A stretch of 64,000 nucleotides of DNA from Stakelama sediminis (GCF_014199335.1 NZ_JACIJI010000002.1:124001-188000); one strand, 5' to 3'. Shown: positions 16,938 to 26,854, counted from the stretch's first letter. The notes: generated by a model not told the origin, from the letters alone. Numbers and translations: made by a program.

Positions 16938-19871
16938 ATGGCTGACATCCGACACCCGCGCGGCGCGAACGCTGCTCCTTCTCAACAGGCGCTGGGGACA
17001 CCTCATGCACCCGAAGAGGGCGACGGGGTCGATACCTCGCCCAAAATCGGGGACAGGATCGTCAAATCCACCTGTTACATGTGTGCATGCCGGTGCGGCA
17101 TCGACGTGCATGTCCGCGACGGCAAAATCCGGTACATCAACGGGAACAAGGATCACCCGGTCAATCGCGGCGTGCTGTGCGGCAAGGGCAGCGCGGGCAT
17201 CATGACGCAATACAGCCCGGCGCGGCTGAAAAAACCGCTGTTGCGAACCGGCGAACGCGGGTCGGGGGAGTTTCGGGAAATCGAATGGGACGAAGCGCTG
17301 GAGATTGCAGCCGACCGCCTGCGCCATATCCGTGCTACCGATCCCAAACGGCTCGCCTTCTTTACCGGGCGCGATCAGTCGCAGTCGCTCACCGGCTGGT
17401 GGGCGACACAGTTCGGTACCCCCAATTTCGCCGCGCATGGCGGATTCTGTTCGGTCAACATGGCGGCAGGCGGCCTTTATACGCTTGGCAGCGCCTTTTG
17501 GGAGTTCGGCGAAACCGACTGGGATAACACGAAATATTTCATGCTGTTCGGCGTGGCGGAGGATCACGACTCCAACCCGATCAAGATCGGCATCGGCAAG
17601 CTGAAGGCGCGCGGCGCGAAGGTTGTGTCGATCAATCCCTGCCGCACCGGCTATAATGCGATTGCCGATGACTGGATCGGTATCCGCCCCGGCACTGACG
17701 GGCTGTTCGTACTGGCGATCGTGCATGAACTGCTGAAGGCGGGGAAGGTCGATCTCGACTATCTGGCGCGCTACACCAATGCGCCCGCGCTGGTGATCCA
17801 TGCCCCCGGCAGTGCCGAACACGGCCTGTTCGCGCGCAATGGGGTTGGCGATATTCTCGCATGGGACCGGGGACAGGGGCGTCCTCTGGCTGCTGACGAT
17901 CCCGCACTGCAGCCGGCGCTTACAGGCAGCTTTACCGTCGATGGAAAGGTCTGTGTTCCTTCGTTTCAACTGCTTGCGCAACGCTATCTCGACGAACGCT
18001 ATGCGCCTGACAGCGTGGCGGAACGCTGCGGTATCGCCGCCGATACGATCCGCCGGGTTGCCGCCGAACTCGCCCATGTCGCGTTTGAGGAGGAGATCGA
18101 ACTGCCGGTCGCCTGGACCGACTGGAGAGGCGTGCGACATGAGACGATGAAGGGCAGGCCGGTGGCGATGCACGCGATGCGTGGCATTTCCGCCCATTCC
18201 AACGGTTTTCACACATGCCGCGCGATCCATTTGTTGCAGGTGTTGCTGGGCAGTGTCGAGGTGCCGGGCGGTTTCCGCTTTCGTCCGCCCTATCCCAAGC
18301 CGGTGCCGCCGCCCAACAAGCCGCACGGCAAGGACGGCGGCAGGCCGGATACGCCACTGGACGGCTCTCCGCTGGGTTTCGTCACCGATCCCGAAGACCT
18401 GATGGTCGATGCTGACGGCACGCCGATCCGCATCGACAAGGCGTTCAGTTGGGAAGCGCCTTTTGCCGCGCATGGGCAGATGCATCGCGTCATCCGCAAT
18501 GCCTGGGCCGGCGATCCGTACCCGATCGACACGCTGTTCCTCTATATGGCGAACATGGCGTGGAACTCGTCGATGGACACGGAAAAGACCATCGCGATGC
18601 TGACCGACAAGGACGAAGACGGCACCTATAAAATCCCCTTCATCCTCTATTCCGACGCCTATAATTCCGAAACCGTGGCCTATGCCGATCTGGTGCTACC
18701 CGACACCACCTATCTGGGGCGGCATGACTGTATCAGCCTGCTCGACCGGCCGATCAGCCATGCCGACGGGCCGGGCGATGCCATACGCCAGCCGGTGATC
18801 CCGCCCGATCGCGATGTCAGACCGTTTCAGACGGTGCTGATCGATCTCGGTGCGCGTATCGGCCTTCCCGGCTTTGTCGAAGAAGATGGCAGCCCCAAAT
18901 ATCGCGACTATGCCGATTATATCGTCCGGCATGAACGAAAGCCGGGTATCGGCCCGCTTGCCGGGTTTCGCGGGGAAAGGGGCGAAAGTTTTGGCCGTGG
19001 TGCGCCCAATCCCGACCAGCTTGAGCGCTATATCGCTAATGGCGGGTTCTGGCATCACCGGCTGGACGCCGACCAGCGCTATTACAAGATGGCGAACCGC
19101 AGCTATCTGAATTTCGCGACGGATATGGGGTTTCTGGATGCGCCGGAACCGATCTTCTTTCAGCTTTATTCCGAACCGCTTCAACGGTTCAGGCTCGCGG
19201 CGCAGGGGCATGGTGCGATTGCGGTGCCGGAGGCTGAGCGCGAGCGGGTGGAGGACTATTTCGACCCGCTGCCCATCTGGTACCCGCCGCTCGACGAAGC
19301 GGCGGTCAATGGTGAAACCTATCCGCTCCACGCGCTGACTCAGCGGCCGATGCACATGTATCATAGCTGGGGCGGGCAGAATGCCTGGCTGCGGCAGATC
19401 ACCAATCAGAATCATTTGTTCGTCCATCGCGAAACCGCACATGCCGCCGGGCTGACCGATGACGACTGGGTGTGGATCGAAAGCGCCCATGGGCGGGTGA
19501 AGGGGCAAATCAGACTGATGGACGGCGTCAATCCGCATACGGTGTGGACATGGAACGCCATCGGCAAGCGGCGGGGCGCCTGGGGCCTGAAGCCCGGTGC
19601 GGAAGAGAGCAATAAGGGCTTTCTGCTCAATCATGCGATCGGCGATCAACTGCCGCCTGATGCACGCGGGAAGCGCTATTCCAATTCCGACCCGGTGACG
19701 GGGCAGGCGGCATGGTTCGATGTGCGCGTGCGGCTGGTCAAATGTACGGCGGACGAGGCGGGGGAGACTGCGCCCCTGCTCCCGCCCGTGCCGTTACCCC
19801 CAGGTTTTTCACCGTCGCCCGACAAGCTCTCGTTCGGCGCGGAATTTGCGGACAAAGGGAAGACGAAATGA
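16938..19871 (+). CDS. soeA: Molybdopterin oxidoreductase, SoeA-like catalytic subunit
   Basis: A 977-residue DMSO-reductase-family enzyme binding Mo-bis-MGD and one 4Fe-4S cluster. The cluster motif STCYMCACRCGIDV plus GVLCGKG is near the N-terminus, and HGGFCSVNMAAGG offers a cysteine as likely molybdenum ligand. There is no Tat signal, so it is cytoplasmic. With an FeS partner and a DmsC/NrfD-like anchor downstream, the set matches SoeABC, which oxidises sulfite to sulfate at the cytoplasmic membrane face and passes electrons to quinone. The start at 16938 has only a modest ribosome binding site. Thiosulfate or polysulfide reductase is the main alternative. Confidence 0.82.
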   Translation: MADIRHPRGANAAPSQQALGTPHAPEEGDGVDTSPKIGDRIVKSTCYMCACRCGIDVHVRDGKIRYINGNKDHPVNRGVLCGKGSAGIMTQYSPARLKKPLLRTGERGSGEFREIEWDEALEIAADRLRHIRATDPKRLAFFTGRDQSQSLTGWWATQFGTPNFAAHGGFCSVNMAAGGLYTLGSAFWEFGETDWDNTKYFMLFGVAEDHDSNPIKIGIGKLKARGAKVVSINPCRTGYNAIADDWIGIRPGTDGLFVLAIVHELLKAGKVDLDYLARYTNAPALVIHAPGSAEHGLFARNGVGDILAWDRGQGRPLAADDPALQPALTGSFTVDGKVCVPSFQLLAQRYLDERYAPDSVAERCGIAADTIRRVAAELAHVAFEEEIELPVAWTDWRGVRHETMKGRPVAMHAMRGISAHSNGFHTCRAIHLLQVLLGSVEVPGGFRFRPPYPKPVPPPNKPHGKDGGRPDTPLDGSPLGFVTDPEDLMVDADGTPIRIDKAFSWEAPFAAHGQMHRVIRNAWAGDPYPIDTLFLYMANMAWNSSMDTEKTIAMLTDKDEDGTYKIPFILYSDAYNSETVAYADLVLPDTTYLGRHDCISLLDRPISHADGPGDAIRQPVIPPDRDVRPFQTVLIDLGARIGLPGFVEEDGSPKYRDYADYIVRHERKPGIGPLAGFRGERGESFGRGAPNPDQLERYIANGGFWHHRLDADQRYYKMANRSYLNFATDMGFLDAPEPIFFQLYSEPLQRFRLAAQGHGAIAVPEAERERVEDYFDPLPIWYPPLDEAAVNGETYPLHALTQRPMHMYHSWGGQNAWLRQITNQNHLFVHRETAHAAGLTDDDWVWIESAHGRVKGQIRLMDGVNPHTVWTWNAIGKRRGAWGLKPGAEESNKGFLLNHAIGDQLPPDARGKRYSNSDPVTGQAAWFDVRVRLVKCTADEAGETAPLLPPVPLPPGFSPSPDKLSFGAEFADKGKTK

Positions 19872-20608
19872 CCTGCATCCCCGTCAAAACCGACAGGAAG
19901 CTGGGGCTGGCCATCGACCTGGATACCTGTGTCGGCTGCCATGCCTGTGTTACGTCCTGCAAGGAATGGAATACCGGTGCGCATAGCGCGCCGCTGACCG
20001 ATTTGCTGCCCTATGACGCCGATCCCGACGGTGTGTTCTTTAACCGGGTTCATACCTATGAACAGGATACGCCCGATGGCGGGCGTACGGTCAATTTCCC
20101 GCGCTCCTGCCTGCATTGTGAGCAGCCCGCCTGTGTCACGGTATGCCCGACCGGCGCGTCGTACAAGCGGACCTCCGACGGGATCGTGCTGGTCGATCAG
20201 GACAAGTGCATCGGGTGCAAGCTGTGTAGCTGGGCGTGCCCCTATGGTGCGCGCGAATTCGACGTCGATGTGGGGGTCATGAAGAAATGCACGCTCTGCG
20301 TCGACCGTATCTATAACGAAAACCTGCCGGAGGAGGATCGCGTGCCCGCCTGTGTTGCGGCGTGCCCGACCGGTGCGCGGCATTTCGGCGATTTCGGCGA
20401 CCCGGACTCGGCGATTTCGAAACTGTCCGCCGAACGCGGCGGCGTCGAACTGATGCCCGAACTCGGTTACAAACCGGTCAACCGCTATCTGCCGCCGCGT
20501 GAGCGGAAGAACCACCCGGTCAATACCGCTGCGAAACCGCTTGAGGCCGTGAAGGCAGAGGGCGGATTCCTTGGCTGGGTCGATCGTATTCTGTCGGGGA
20601 AAGACTGA
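19868..20608 (+). CDS. soeB: 4Fe-4S ferredoxin subunit, SoeB-like
   Basis: A 246-residue electron-transfer subunit with four cysteine clusters: CVGCHACVTSCKEW, CLHCEQPACVTVCPTG, CIGCKLCSWACPYG and CTLCVDRIYNE with CVAACPTG. This is the DmsB/PsrB/SoeB pattern, wiring the molybdenum site to the membrane subunit. The ATG overlaps the stop of the catalytic subunit gene (ATGA), so translation is coupled. It has no signal peptide, in line with a cytoplasmic complex. Confidence 0.9.
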   Translation: MTCIPVKTDRKLGLAIDLDTCVGCHACVTSCKEWNTGAHSAPLTDLLPYDADPDGVFFNRVHTYEQDTPDGGRTVNFPRSCLHCEQPACVTVCPTGASYKRTSDGIVLVDQDKCIGCKLCSWACPYGAREFDVDVGVMKKCTLCVDRIYNENLPEEDRVPACVAACPTGARHFGDFGDPDSAISKLSAERGGVELMPELGYKPVNRYLPPRERKNHPVNTAAKPLEAVKAEGGFLGWVDRILSGKD

Positions 20609-21567
20609 TGCGTCCGGCTTTCTCCGTCATCTTTTTCACAACCGCCAGCGGGGCAGGATACGGCTTGCTGTTCTGGCTGGGGCTGGCGGCACTGGCGGGC
20701 ATCCTGCCGGGTGGGTTCTGGTTCGGTTTCGTCACGATGGCGCTGGCGGTCGGGCTGATTTCCGCCGGGCTGTTGTCCTCTACCGCGCATCTGGGGCGGC
20801 CCGAACGCGCCTGGCGGGCCTTTTCGCAATGGCGCAGTTCCTGGCTGTCGCGCGAAGGCGTCGCATCCGTTCTGACCTATCTGCCGATTGCGGCATTCGG
20901 GGTCGGCTGGGTGTTTCTGGGCAGGACGGGCGGCTGGGTTGTCGCTGCCGGAGCGTTGATGGCGCTGGGCGCTGTTGTCACCGTGTGCATGACCGCGATG
21001 ATCTATGCCTCGTTAAAGCCGGTACGCGAATGGCATAATCCGACCACCCTGCCGGGCTATCTGCTGTTCGCGGCGATGACCGGGGCAGTGCTGCTGAACG
21101 GGGTATTGCATTTGTTCGGCCATGGCTCTCAGCCGATGGTGTTGCTCGCACTGGGCACCACCATTCTGGGCTGGATCATGAAGCGGACGATCTGGCGCTA
21201 TAACGCCACGCACAGGGACGGACCAACGCTGGGTGATGCCACTGGTCTCGGCAATGCGGGCAAGGTGCGGTCTTCGCAATGGCCGCACACCGAACAGAAT
21301 TATCTGCTCAAGGAAATGGGCTACAAAATCGCGCGCAAACATTCGGCAAGGCTGCGTATTATCGCGCAGGCGCTGGCCTTTGCAGCGCCGATCGCGTTGC
21401 TGGCGGTGGCGCTGATCGCGCCGGGATGGCTGTCGGTCGTGGGGTGTGTCCTGGCGGCACTGGTACAGCTTGCCGGGATGCTGGTCGAACGCTGGCTGTT
21501 CTTCGCCGAAGCGACGCATACCGTTACGCTCTATTACGGCTATGCCGACAAGGAAGCGGCTGCGTAA
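20608..21567 (+). CDS. soeC: DmsC-type membrane anchor subunit, SoeC-like
   Basis: A 319-residue integral membrane protein with about eight hydrophobic spans, of the DmsC family of quinone-reactive anchors. The conserved HLGRPERAWRAF segment after the second span is typical of DmsC. It shares one base with the stop of the FeS subunit gene (TGATG). It would pass electrons between the FeS subunit and the quinone pool. No maturation chaperone gene is adjacent. Confidence 0.88.
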   Translation: MRPAFSVIFFTTASGAGYGLLFWLGLAALAGILPGGFWFGFVTMALAVGLISAGLLSSTAHLGRPERAWRAFSQWRSSWLSREGVASVLTYLPIAAFGVGWVFLGRTGGWVVAAGALMALGAVVTVCMTAMIYASLKPVREWHNPTTLPGYLLFAAMTGAVLLNGVLHLFGHGSQPMVLLALGTTILGWIMKRTIWRYNATHRDGPTLGDATGLGNAGKVRSSQWPHTEQNYLLKEMGYKIARKHSARLRIIAQALAFAAPIALLAVALIAPGWLSVVGCVLAALVQLAGMLVERWLFFAEATHTVTLYYGYADKEAAA

Positions 21568-21573
21568 ACGGCG

Positions 21574-22572
21574 CTAGAGCCAGCCTTCGAGCACCTGATC
21601 GGGCGGGCGATGGCCATCCGCCCAGACGCGGATATTGGCGATTACCTTGTCGCCGGTGGCTTCGCGGCCTTCATGCGTGGCGCTGCCCATATGCGGGGTC
21701 AGCACGACATTGGGCAGCGCGAGAAGGCGCGGATTGATCTCCGGCTCATATTTCCAGACATCGAGGCCCGCCCCGGCAAGGCGCCCGTCCTCCAGCGCCT
21801 CGACCAGCGCGTCTTCATCGACAATTCCCCCGCGAGAGGCGTTGATGACATGGACATGCGGACGCAGCAGGCCGATCCGTCGCCGGTCGATCAGATTCTC
21901 ACTGTCGGCATTGAGCGGCGTGTGGATGGTGAGGATGTCGATCGCCGCCAGCATGGCGTCGAGCGATTCATGCCATTGCGCACCCAGTTGCGCCTCCAGC
22001 ACGGCGGGCAGGCGGTTGCGGTTATGGTAATGGATCGACAGGCCGAAGGCGCGGGCGCGTGCCGCCACTGCGCGGCCGATCCGGCCCATGCCGACAATCC
22101 CCAGCGCCTTGCCGCCGATCCGGTGGCCCAGCATCGCGCCGGGACTCCAGCCCTTCCATCCGCCCGAACGCACCAGCTTCTCGCCCTCGGCCAGACGGCG
22201 GGGAACCGCAACGATCAGCGCCATCGTCATGTCGGCGGTGTCTTCGGTCAGCACGCCCGGCGTATTGGTGACGACGATGTTGCGCGCGCGTGCCGCCTTC
22301 AGGTCGATATGGTTCACGCCCGCGCCGTAATTGGCGATCAGCTTCATACGCTCGCCCGCCGCTTCGATCACGCCCGCGTCGATGTTGTCGGTGACGGTCG
22401 GCACCAGCACGTCGCAATCGGCGACCGCGGCGATCAGCGCGCTGCGTTCCAGCCGTTCCTCCGCGCCGGTCAGGGTGACGTCGAACAACTCGCCCATGCG
22501 CCGCTCGGTGGCTTCGGGAAGCCGGCGGGTCACGAACACCCGTGGCGGAGACTGATCGAAACGCCGTGCCAT
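21574..22572 (-). CDS. D-isomer-specific 2-hydroxyacid dehydrogenase (glyoxylate/hydroxypyruvate reductase-like)
   Basis: A 332-residue NAD(P)H-dependent reductase. GIVGMGRIGRAVA is the cofactor loop; the catalytic Arg, Glu and His lie in NASRGGIVDED, KYEPEINPRL and LTPHMGSAT. The arrangement fits the GhrB/GyaR group reducing glyoxylate or hydroxypyruvate. The start MARRFDQS at 22572 fits family length; the frame is open for 28 more codons upstream without a good site. It is convergent with soeC and divergent from the SH3 gene, so it is likely a single-gene unit. Confidence 0.88.
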   Translation of the reverse strand: MARRFDQSPPRVFVTRRLPEATERRMGELFDVTLTGAEERLERSALIAAVADCDVLVPTVTDNIDAGVIEAAGERMKLIANYGAGVNHIDLKAARARNIVVTNTPGVLTEDTADMTMALIVAVPRRLAEGEKLVRSGGWKGWSPGAMLGHRIGGKALGIVGMGRIGRAVAARARAFGLSIHYHNRNRLPAVLEAQLGAQWHESLDAMLAAIDILTIHTPLNADSENLIDRRRIGLLRPHVHVINASRGGIVDEDALVEALEDGRLAGAGLDVWKYEPEINPRLLALPNVVLTPHMGSATHEGREATGDKVIANIRVWADGHRPPDQVLEGWL

Positions 22573-22670
22573 ATTCGTTCGATTGGCCCGGTCGGCCCCG
22601 ACAGTCAACGGTTGATAGAAACCCTTTGGGAGGAGTAAGCGCAATATCCGAACCATTGCGGGGAGTTGCT

Positions 22671-23159
22671 ATGCGAGGTTGGATTGGGGCTGCGCCCGCG
22701 GCAATAGTGGCGGTGGTCGCGGTTGCGACGATTCCGCCCGCACAGGCGCAAACGCAAAAAGTGCCCTATTACGCCTCGATCTCCGCAGGCAAAGCGCGGA
22801 TGCGGACCGGGCCGGGCCGCAACTATCCGATAAGCTGGGTGTATGAGCGCGCCGACCTGCCCATCAAGGTGGTCGAACGCTATAAGGACTGGCGCAAGAT
22901 CGAGGATCCCGACGGCACCGAAGGCTGGATGCAGGTCGGCCTGCTGAGCGCGCGCCGGACGGGCATGGTGCATGGCGGAATTGCCGCGATGCGATCGTCG
23001 CCCGGCTTCTCCGCCAGTATCAACTGGCGCGCAGCACCCGGCGTGGTAGGGCGGATCAGCGAATGCAGCCGGGGCTGGTGCTATTTCGACGTACACGGAC
23101 GCGGCGGATATGTCGAACAGTCGCAGCTATGGGGCGTCGATCCGGGTGAGGAGTTTTAG
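22671..23159 (+). CDS. Exported SH3-domain protein
   Basis: A 162-residue periplasmic protein with a signal peptide ending at AQAQ. The body holds two bacterial SH3-like segments: ARMRTGPGRNYPISWVY through EGWMQVGLL, and AAMRSSPGFSASI through GYVEQSQLWG. Such proteins usually bind peptidoglycan or assist cell-wall enzymes; no catalytic domain is present. The ATG at 22671 follows GGGGAG. It is transcribed divergently from the hydroxyacid dehydrogenase gene. Confidence 0.85.
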   Translation: MRGWIGAAPAAIVAVVAVATIPPAQAQTQKVPYYASISAGKARMRTGPGRNYPISWVYERADLPIKVVERYKDWRKIEDPDGTEGWMQVGLLSARRTGMVHGGIAAMRSSPGFSASINWRAAPGVVGRISECSRGWCYFDVHGRGGYVEQSQLWGVDPGEEF

Positions 23160-23273
23160 GGGGTGCGACGGGTCTGGTGGTGCCTGGGCTTACCGGTCAG
23201 GTTTCGCCTCAACATAGGTCGTCTCGACCTCCGGTCAGCTTGCCTAATAGCAGACGATAGGTAAGCTAGCAGG

Positions 23274-23711
23274 ATGCTCGCTAAATTAGCCGCTTTCGCT
23301 GTGGCAGCTCTGATGTTGAGCAGTTGCTCCTATGGCTATGATGTCTTGGCAGTAGCTCGGAACGGGAAGCTCGCGTTCATCGTGGGTCCTGATTCTTCTA
23401 AACAGCCATCGTGTTTTCGGCGCGTCGAAGTCGTTGAGGAAGAGGGGGAGCATGCCACTCTTTGGCAGGAAAGCGTCAGCTATGACGATGCATGTGCAAA
23501 CAGATTTCCCCTCTTGTATGGCGCAGCACTGAAAGGCCAGCATCAACGCAACAGTGACCAAATCTCCGCGAAACCGCTAAAGCGAGGCGTGGTATACGAT
23601 GTTTCCGTGACGACGGGTGCTACGGGCTATGGCCGCGGCAGGTTTGTGATCCATGAAGGCGGTCGGCTCGAAAATTTGAAATTTCAAACCAGCGCCGACG
23701 AAGGGAACTAA
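23274..23711 (+). CDS. Small hypothetical lipoprotein
   Basis: A 145-residue protein with a short signal peptide and lipobox (LMLSSC). The rest has no recognised domain; it contains two further cysteines and a Gly-rich end. Base composition is less GC-rich than the neighbours, which may point to later acquisition. An imperfect inverted repeat (23237-23246 with 23258-23267) stands directly before the start and could form a hairpin near the ribosome binding site, which is otherwise poor. Gene reality rests on the lipoprotein signal. Confidence 0.6.
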   Translation: MLAKLAAFAVAALMLSSCSYGYDVLAVARNGKLAFIVGPDSSKQPSCFRRVEVVEEEGEHATLWQESVSYDDACANRFPLLYGAALKGQHQRNSDQISAKPLKRGVVYDVSVTTGATGYGRGRFVIHEGGRLENLKFQTSADEGN

Positions 23712-23813
23712 GCAACTGGGAATCTGTAGCGCGGCTATCGCCTTAACGAGACCTGAAACTGCCATTCGCCTAACCACCCATTTGAGACATTTGTACACGC
23801 GGTGGTCTGCCTC

Positions 23814-25538
23814 CTACCCATAGCGCCAGCTAAGTACGGCGGCGGCGGTCAGGACGACCAGGATGACCAATACGCCGCCCATGCGTCCGTAATCGGTGAA
23901 GCGATAGCCGCCGGGCGCCATCACCAGCAGGTTGTTCTGGTGGCCGATGGGAGTCAGGAAATCCGACGATGCGCCGATCAGTACTGCCAGCAACGCCGCA
24001 TCCGCCGGAATGCCGAGCAGGCGCGCCGTTTCTATCGCCAGCGGCCCCATGATGACGGCGGTGGCGACATTGTTGAGGAAGATCGACAGGAGCAGCGTGC
24101 CCGCGCACAAGGCGGCGATGGTGACGAACAACGGCTGGCCGTGCAGCACGCGGCCAAGCATATGCGCCACATCGGCCGCAGCACCGGTGGTTTCGAAACT
24201 CTGCCCCACCGGGATCATCGCCGCGAGCAGCACGATCACGCTCCAGTCGATCGAGCGATAGGTTTCCTCCGCCGGGATCAGGCGCAAGGCCGCGAGCACG
24301 ATGGCCGCACCGACAAAAGAGACGGCGGGGCTGGCAAGGCCGCTGACGACCAGCACGATCGACACGGTGAATATCGCGATGATCGTTGCCGCTTTCGACC
24401 GCGCGACATTGGGCAGATCCAGCCGGTCGATCTCCAGCAGGCGCGCCTGACTGATAAATTGCGCCAGCGCTTCGGCGGGGCCGCGCAGGAACAACTGGTC
24501 GCCGGGGCGGATGGTCATGGCGGACAGCGACTGGCGTTCACGCGCGGCACGTGGCCCGACCGCGACGACACGCAACTGTCCGTCGCTCTGGCTCTTGATA
24601 TGGTGATGTCCGTGGCCGATCAGGAAGGAACCGTGCGCGACCACGGTCCGCGCGGTGACTTCATTTTCGTCGGCTACATCGGGGGCGGCCAGACCGGTCC
24701 GGTCGGCGGCAACCCATTGATTAACGCGCGACAGGAGCAGCAGCCGGTCCTGCGGCTGAAGTGTGCGGCCCGCATATACGGCAAGCTGTTGCCCTGACCG
24801 CAGCACTGCCAGCAATCTGGCCGGCACGCGGCGCAGCGCAGGCAGCAGCGGTTGCAGGTCCAGCGTTGTTCCCGCCGGTACGATCAGCTCAAACACACGC
24901 CAGGGCGGCCGGGTTTCGCGAACGCCGGATCGTCGCACCGGCAACAGCCGCCAGCCCAGGAATCCCAGATAGGCAAGTCCGATCACCGAGACCGCGACGC
25001 CGACCTCCGTCATGGTGAAGAAGCCCAGCGGCGCGCCGAGCTCCTGCTCGCGGACGGAGGACAGGATCAGATTGGCGGGCGTGCCGATCAGCGTCGTCAT
25101 CCCGCCGAGGATGGTGGCGAAGGCCAGCGGCATCAGCGTTGCCGCAGGCGGCAGTTTCGCCCCGCGCGCGACATCGGCGGCGATGGGCATGGTGATGACC
25201 AGCGCGGCGATATTGTTCATGAACGCCGACAGCGTGGCCGCGACGATCAGCAGCATCAGCAGCCGGATGGTGAAGCCTGCGCGGTGCGGGATCACGCGCT
25301 TGGCAATCGCCGATGCCACGCCCGACAGTTCGATGGCCCGCCCGATGACGAGGATCGCCGCCACGGTCAGCACTGCCGGGTCGGCGAACCCGACAAAGGC
25401 GTCCGCAGGCTTGACGATGCCGAGGATCAGGCACGCGAACAGCGCCAGCAACGCCACCAGATCGTGGCGGACGCGTTCCGACACGAACAGTAACAGGGCT
25501 ATGCCCAGCACGAGCGCGCTCAGCGCAGCAGGCGTCAT
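23814..25538 (-). CDS. SLC13/DASS-family permease with two TrkA-C domains
   Basis: A 574-residue membrane transporter. Hydrophobic helices at both ends flank a cytoplasmic middle (about 200-370) that contains two TrkA-C/RCK-C-like domains (for example FELIVPAGTTLDLQPL and AMTIRPGDQLFLRGP). The NNIAALVITMPIA and LNNVATAVIMGP segments with SNN-like Asn pairs are typical of the anion-transporting DASS/ArsB superfamily. Likely substrates are anions such as sulfate or dicarboxylates; sulfate would fit the nearby Soe-like genes, but this is speculation. It is convergent with the small lipoprotein gene. Confidence 0.85.
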   Translation of the reverse strand: MTPAALSALVLGIALLLFVSERVRHDLVALLALFACLILGIVKPADAFVGFADPAVLTVAAILVIGRAIELSGVASAIAKRVIPHRAGFTIRLLMLLIVAATLSAFMNNIAALVITMPIAADVARGAKLPPAATLMPLAFATILGGMTTLIGTPANLILSSVREQELGAPLGFFTMTEVGVAVSVIGLAYLGFLGWRLLPVRRSGVRETRPPWRVFELIVPAGTTLDLQPLLPALRRVPARLLAVLRSGQQLAVYAGRTLQPQDRLLLLSRVNQWVAADRTGLAAPDVADENEVTARTVVAHGSFLIGHGHHHIKSQSDGQLRVVAVGPRAARERQSLSAMTIRPGDQLFLRGPAEALAQFISQARLLEIDRLDLPNVARSKAATIIAIFTVSIVLVVSGLASPAVSFVGAAIVLAALRLIPAEETYRSIDWSVIVLLAAMIPVGQSFETTGAAADVAHMLGRVLHGQPLFVTIAALCAGTLLLSIFLNNVATAVIMGPLAIETARLLGIPADAALLAVLIGASSDFLTPIGHQNNLLVMAPGGYRFTDYGRMGGVLVILVVLTAAAVLSWRYG

Positions 25539-25587
25539 GCGGCAACTATGCGGTGGCTAACCGGTGGCGTCACCCCCCAATTCGATA

Positions 25588-26772
25588 TCAGTGCATCAAC
25601 TCGACGGCCATGGCGGTGGCTTCCCCGCCGCCGATGCACAGCGAGGCAAGGCCGCGCTTCTGTCCCGACCCTTCCAGCGCGGAAAGCAGTGTCGCCATGA
25701 TCCGCGCCCCGCTGGCGCCGATCGGATGGCCCAGCGCGCAGGCACCGCCATGTACGTTGACGACATCGTGGCTGAGGCTCAGGTCGCGCATCGCGATCAT
25801 CGACACGCAGGCAAAGGCCTCATTGACTTCGAACAGGTCGACATCGCCGGTGGTCCAGCCAGCCTTTTCCAATGCCTTGCGCATCGCGAATACCGGCGCG
25901 GTGGTGAAGCGGGCGGGGGCATGGGCGTGCGCGGCATGGCTGACGACCTTCGCCACCGGTTTCAGCCCCAGCCTTTCGGCAACCGAAAGCCGGGTCATCA
26001 CCAGCGCCGCCGCACCGTCGGAAATCGACGATGCGTTGGCTGCGGTGATCGTTCCGTCTTTGGCAAAGGCGGGTTTGAGCGTCGGAATTTTGGCAACGTC
26101 GCCGCGTGCGGGCTGTTCGTCGAGGCGGATGGTGTTGCTGCCCTTGCGCGTCTGCACCTCGACAGGCACGATCTCGCGATCGAATGCGCCGGATTTCTGT
26201 GCCTTTTGCGCGCGCTCCAGCGAGGCGATGGCGAAATTGTCCTGCGCCTCACGCGTAAACTGATATTCCTGCGCGGTTTCCTCGGCAAAGCTGCCCATCA
26301 ACCGGCCCGGTTCATAGGCGTCTTCCAGCCCGTCGAGAAACATATGGTCCATCATCCGGTCATGGCCCAGCCGCGCGCCGCTGCGATGGTGCATGGAAAG
26401 ATAGGGGGCGTTGGTCATGCTCTCCATGCCGCCTGCGATCAGCATATCGACCGAGCCGGCGGCGAGCGCGTCGCTGGCCAGAATCGACGCCTGCATTCCC
26501 GATCCGCACATCTTGTTGACGGTGGTCGCCTCGACATGCTGCGGCAGTCCGGCGTTGAGCGCTGCCTGACGCGCAGGTGCCTGACCCAGCCCGGCGGGCA
26601 GGACGCAGCCCATATAGATGCGCTCGATCGCTTCCCCCGATAGCCCGGCCCGTTCGACCGCCGCACCTACCGCCGTCGCGCCCAGCGCAGTGGCGGAGGC
26701 ATCCGATAGACAGCCCTGAAAGCTGCCCATCGGCGTGCGGGCATAGGACAGGATGACGACGGGATCGGACAT
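25588..26772 (-). CDS. Acetyl-CoA C-acyltransferase (thiolase)
   Basis: A 394-residue thiolase that condenses or cleaves acyl-CoAs. The acyl-accepting Cys is in NKMCGSGMQAS, and the C-terminal active-site motifs are NVHGGACALGHPIGASGAR and CIGGGEATAM. Length and motifs fit an acetoacetyl-CoA thiolase (PhaA/AtoB) or a beta-oxidation thiolase; sequence alone does not separate them. It is transcribed divergently from the coniferyl-aldehyde dehydrogenase gene, with a palindrome in between. Confidence 0.93.
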   Translation of the reverse strand: MSDPVVILSYARTPMGSFQGCLSDASATALGATAVGAAVERAGLSGEAIERIYMGCVLPAGLGQAPARQAALNAGLPQHVEATTVNKMCGSGMQASILASDALAAGSVDMLIAGGMESMTNAPYLSMHHRSGARLGHDRMMDHMFLDGLEDAYEPGRLMGSFAEETAQEYQFTREAQDNFAIASLERAQKAQKSGAFDREIVPVEVQTRKGSNTIRLDEQPARGDVAKIPTLKPAFAKDGTITAANASSISDGAAALVMTRLSVAERLGLKPVAKVVSHAAHAHAPARFTTAPVFAMRKALEKAGWTTGDVDLFEVNEAFACVSMIAMRDLSLSHDVVNVHGGACALGHPIGASGARIMATLLSALEGSGQKRGLASLCIGGGEATAMAVELMH

Positions 26773-26854
26773 GGCAATTCTCTCCGCTCAGCAGATTTGA
26801 TTCGTTGCCGCTGACTTAGGGGCGGGCAGAGGCATTTGCAAAACAGCGGCAGCC

